A stretch of 64,000 nt of DNA. Origin: Phytohabitans flavus (GTDB taxonomy: Bacteria; Actinomycetota; Actinomycetes; Mycobacteriales; Micromonosporaceae). Numbering within the stretch: the stretch's first letter is position 1; every line of letters begins with the position of its first letter. The position numbers and the translations under genes were made by a program. The stretch is taken from the NCBI RefSeq assembly GCF_011764545.1, contig NZ_AP022870.1:2154001-2218000 (forward strand), given 5' to 3'. The notes beneath the pieces are model-generated. The model was not told the DNA's origin. It saw nothing but the letters and a program-made list of their open reading frames with translations, and ran no database searches. This document shows positions 61,889 through 64,000 of the stretch, piece by piece.

Positions 61889-62091
61889 GGGAGCCACTCG
61901 GCCACGAGCTGGGTCAGCGGCGCCGGGGTCCGCTCCTGCGGGATCCTGGCGAGCAGGGCGTCGCACTCGGCCGCGCCGTTGAGGACGTCGGCGGCGATCG
62001 CGGTCGGCATGTGGATCTCGGAGAGGCCCAGCAGCGGGGCGAGCTGGCGGGCGAGCTCCAGTGCCGTCTCGTCGGTATAAGGGGCAGGCAT
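61885..62091 (-). CDS. AtzG-like small protein (DUF4089)
   Basis: A 68-residue helical protein, MPAPYTDETALELARQLAPL to PLTQLVAEWLP, from ATG 62091 with GGGAG upstream. Length and helix pattern fit the DUF4089/AtzG-like family. In the cyanuric-acid pathway AtzG forms a heterotetramer with the AtzE amidase and is needed for its folding. Here it overlaps an amidase gene, the same arrangement, so a small subunit for that amidase is likely. The odd point is that the amidase carries a Tat signal, so the complex might be exported folded. Confidence 0.75.
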   Translation of the reverse strand: MPAPYTDETALELARQLAPLLGLSEIHMPTAIAADVLNGAAECDALLARIPQERTPAPLTQLVAEWLP

Positions 62092-62299
62092 GACACTCCC
62101 TTCAAGGGGCTTTGGGCATTCCGATGGAGGTTTGGGGAGAACCAAGGCGTCTCAGGCACTTACAAGGGGCTATGGGGCGTTTCAAGCGTGGAGGCGGACC
62201 TGGCGATGTTCCGCCGGTTCGCGATGGGGCCGGGGTTGATGGGCCAGATGGGGGTCCAAGCCGCTTTTGGTGATTCCAATGCACCTTGGGACACGAACA

Positions 62300-62665
62300 G
62301 CGATGTGGATAAGCAGCGGAATGGACGAGCAGTGGGCGTGGACGAAGGGCGCAGATGTGAACGAACAGCTGGCGTGGACGAGCAGCTGGCGTGGGAGCAG
62401 CCGGTGTGGATGAACAACTGGCGTGGACGAGCGGCAGATGTGGATGAGCGGTGGGCCTGGACGAGCAGCGGATGTGGACGAGCAGGGGAGCCTGGACGAG
62501 CAGCGGGTGTCGACGAGCAGTGGGTGCGGACGAGCAGCGGCCTGGTCCCGAGAGGGCTGTGGATGAAGGCCGCGGACAAACAGCGGCCGTGGGCAGACAG
62601 CGGCTGTGGAAGGCGAAAGCGGTGGATAGACCAGGGCTGTGGACAAAACGGGGTGTGGATGACCA
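62300..62665 (-). repeat. Array of TGTGGA/GTGGAC (DnaA-box-like) motifs
   Basis: About fifteen TGTGGAT, TGTGGAC or GTGGACGA words occur in 365 bases, often as GTGGACGAGCAG. This is the reverse-strand form of the TCCACA array at 59081-59436. Several sites, such as TGTGGATAA at 62303 and TGTGGACAA at 62638, are close to full DnaA boxes. The plus-strand frame (repeating VDEQ) is low in complexity and not credible as a gene. The rest of 62092-62861 shows only two CAAGGGGCT(T/A)TGGG words at about 62103 and 62163. Confidence 0.65.
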
Positions 62666-62861
62666 GGGCTCTGGCTAGACGCGGGCGACGGACACCGTGG
62701 CTTGAGCGTGCGACCCGTCCACCTGGAGATCAACAGGCGAAACGAAGTCGCCTCGGGGTATTTACGCGCCTGTGCCAGTGCGGCCGTTGTGTCCGGTTCA
62801 CGCCAGGCGGGCTGCCCGAAAGGCTCTGGCGTTGCCGCAACCTGAGGCGCACTCTCAACTT

Positions 62862-64000
62862 ATGACCGGCATGATCGCGACCACGCGGGCGGCGGGGGCG
62901 ACGAAGGCCGCGCTGCTGGAGCGGATCAGGTCCGGGATCGTCGGCGAGGGCGCAGTGCTCGACGGGCCGTACGGGCCGCGCCGTATCACGTACGCCGACT
63001 ACACCGCCTCCGGCCGCTCGCTCGACTTCATCGAGGACGCGATCCGTGCGCACGTGCTGCCGCGGTACGCGAACACGCACACCGAGAGCTCCGGCACCGG
63101 CCTCGCCACCGGGCGGCTGCGTGAGGAGGCCCGCGAGATCATCCACGACGCGGTCGGTGGCACGGATGAGGACCTCGTCATTTTCTGTGGGTCCGGTGCG
63201 ACCGCCGCGGTCAACAAGCTCATCGGCATCCTGGAGCTCCGCCTGCCGGCCGGGTACCCCCGCCCCGAAAGCCGGCCGATCGTCTTCGTCGGGCCGTACG
63301 AGCACCACTCCAACGAGCTGCCCTGGCGGGAGAGCGTTGCCGACGTGGTGCCCATCGGCGCCGATCGTGACGGCCACATCGACTTGGACGAGCTCGCCGC
63401 ACAGCTCGACAGGTACGCCGAGCGCCCGCTGCGGATCGGCAGCTTCTCCGCCGCCTCCAACGTCACCGGCATCCTCTCCAACGCCGACCGGGTCGCTGCC
63501 CTGCTGCACGCGCACGGGGCGCTGTCGTTCTGGGACTACGCGGCGGCTGGGCCGTACGTGCGGATCCGGGTGGGCGAATCGGCGCCCGGTGCGGCCGACC
63601 ACAAGGACGCTGTGTTCCTGTCGCCGCACAAGTTCGTCGGTGGCCCGCAGACGCCCGGCGTCCTGGTCGTCCGCCGCGAGCTGGTCCGCAACGCGGTCCC
63701 CACCGTGCCAGGCGGGGGCACCGTCGCGTTCGTCGATCCGACCTCGCACCGATACCTGGACGACCCGATCGCCCGCGAGGAGGGCGGCACCCCGGCCATC
63801 GTCGAGTCGATCCGGGCCGGGCTGGTCTTCGCGCTCAAGGAGGCGGTCGGCACCGACGTGATCCAGGCCAGCGAGGAGCGGCTGTGGAAGCGGGCGCTGC
63901 GCCGCTGGTCCGCCAACCCGGATGTCGAGCTGCTGGGCAACCCGGACGCGCGGCGGCTGTCCATCGTCTCGCTGCGCATCCGCCGCGGCGAACGTTACCT
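62862..64000 (+). CDS. Aminotransferase class V-fold PLP enzyme, 3' truncated by window end
   Basis: An open frame from ATG 62862 (a second ATG is at 62871) to the window end, at least 379 residues. It matches class V (cysteine-desulphurase-like) enzymes: ITYADYTASGRSLDFIEDAI, THTESSGTGLATGRL, LVIFCGSGATAAVNKLIGIL (phosphate-binding turn), VGPYEHHSNELPWRES (His stacking on PLP), LSFWDYAAAGPYV (Asp contacting the pyridine N) and AVFLSPHKFVGGPQTPGVLV, with the PLP lysine in SPHKF. The substrate is unknown. It is preceded by the motif array, 200 bases upstream. Confidence 0.9.
   Translation, partial: MTGMIATTRAAGATKAALLERIRSGIVGEGAVLDGPYGPRRITYADYTASGRSLDFIEDAIRAHVLPRYANTHTESSGTGLATGRLREEAREIIHDAVGGTDEDLVIFCGSGATAAVNKLIGILELRLPAGYPRPESRPIVFVGPYEHHSNELPWRESVADVVPIGADRDGHIDLDELAAQLDRYAERPLRIGSFSAASNVTGILSNADRVAALLHAHGALSFWDYAAAGPYVRIRVGESAPGAADHKDAVFLSPHKFVGGPQTPGVLVVRRELVRNAVPTVPGGGTVAFVDPTSHRYLDDPIAREEGGTPAIVESIRAGLVFALKEAVGTDVIQASEERLWKRALRRWSANPDVELLGNPDARRLSIVSLRIRRGERY

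Noticed and set aside
62011..62865. Plus-strand ORF rich in VDEQ and Trp/Arg
   Set aside because: It overlaps the AtzG-like gene, is built from repeated GTGGACGAGCAG words, and runs into the next gene's start; not credible as a protein.

Overview
The window is very GC-rich by eye, with third-position G/C bias, GTG/TTG starts and a mycothiol gene (mshC). This fits a high-GC actinomycete; the opening block (histidine phosphatase, DUF3090, SCO1664-type protein, mshC, PAC2 protein, metH) is a conserved actinobacterial neighbourhood. I favour Micromonosporaceae, but that is inference. No rRNA, tRNA, CRISPR array, transposase or phage gene was seen. About nineteen genes or ORFs are interrupted by what look like single-base deletions, nearly all in C or G runs. 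I read these as under-called homopolymers in the assembly rather than pseudogenes, and I annotate the restored genes.

Layout. 1-9.7 kb: core block with a GntR regulator and a hairpin-rich intergenic island (4.3-5.1 kb). 9.7-29.1 kb: mixed accessory and housekeeping genes: LtrA-like membrane protein, HD protein, XRE/TPR regulator, several GNATs, zinc peptidase lipoprotein, DUF4916, HAD, ABM, DinB, M15 carboxypeptidase, methyltransferases, ArsR plus an SRPBCC-GNAT fusion, carboxylesterase, AI-2E transporter, HTH_42 protein, and the DUF1501/DUF1800 pair. 29.3-32.4 kb: a stand-alone NACHT NTPase. 32.4-41.1 kb: a glycoside-uptake locus (GH31 alpha-xylosidase, two permeases and a binding protein on the minus strand; a secreted GH3 enzyme on the plus strand) around a perfect 20-bp LacI-type palindrome.

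41.9-50.1 kb, the highlight: an eleven-gene minus-strand operon resembling the streptolysin S (sag) operon. Two near-identical 41-residue Cys-rich precursor peptides are followed by a SagB-like dehydrogenase, a SagC-like E1/RRE protein, an azoline-type YcaO ending in PxPxP, two CPBP membrane proteins, an ABC ATPase and permease, a carboxyl-methyltransferase-family enzyme and a GNAT. The precursors share the MLxF start and the VAPG cleavage-region motif of SagA. The cluster lies between two inverted blocks of dispersed repeats.

51.6-58.4 kb: a six-gene overlapping operon of two Ser/Thr kinases, a cation:proton antiporter, an FHA protein, a small membrane protein and an FAD oxidoreductase. 58.8-64 kb: a small hypothetical gene, zinc-independent L33, a VOC protein, an AtzG/amidase pair and a PLP enzyme cut by the window end. 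Two arrays of DnaA-box-like TCCACA/TGTGGA motifs lie in this part.

Intergenic DNA is rich in repeats: a palindromic ~60-bp element in seven copies, long hairpins, an 86-bp tandem array, an 81-bp perfect duplication, and duplicated gene ends that include the stop codon.
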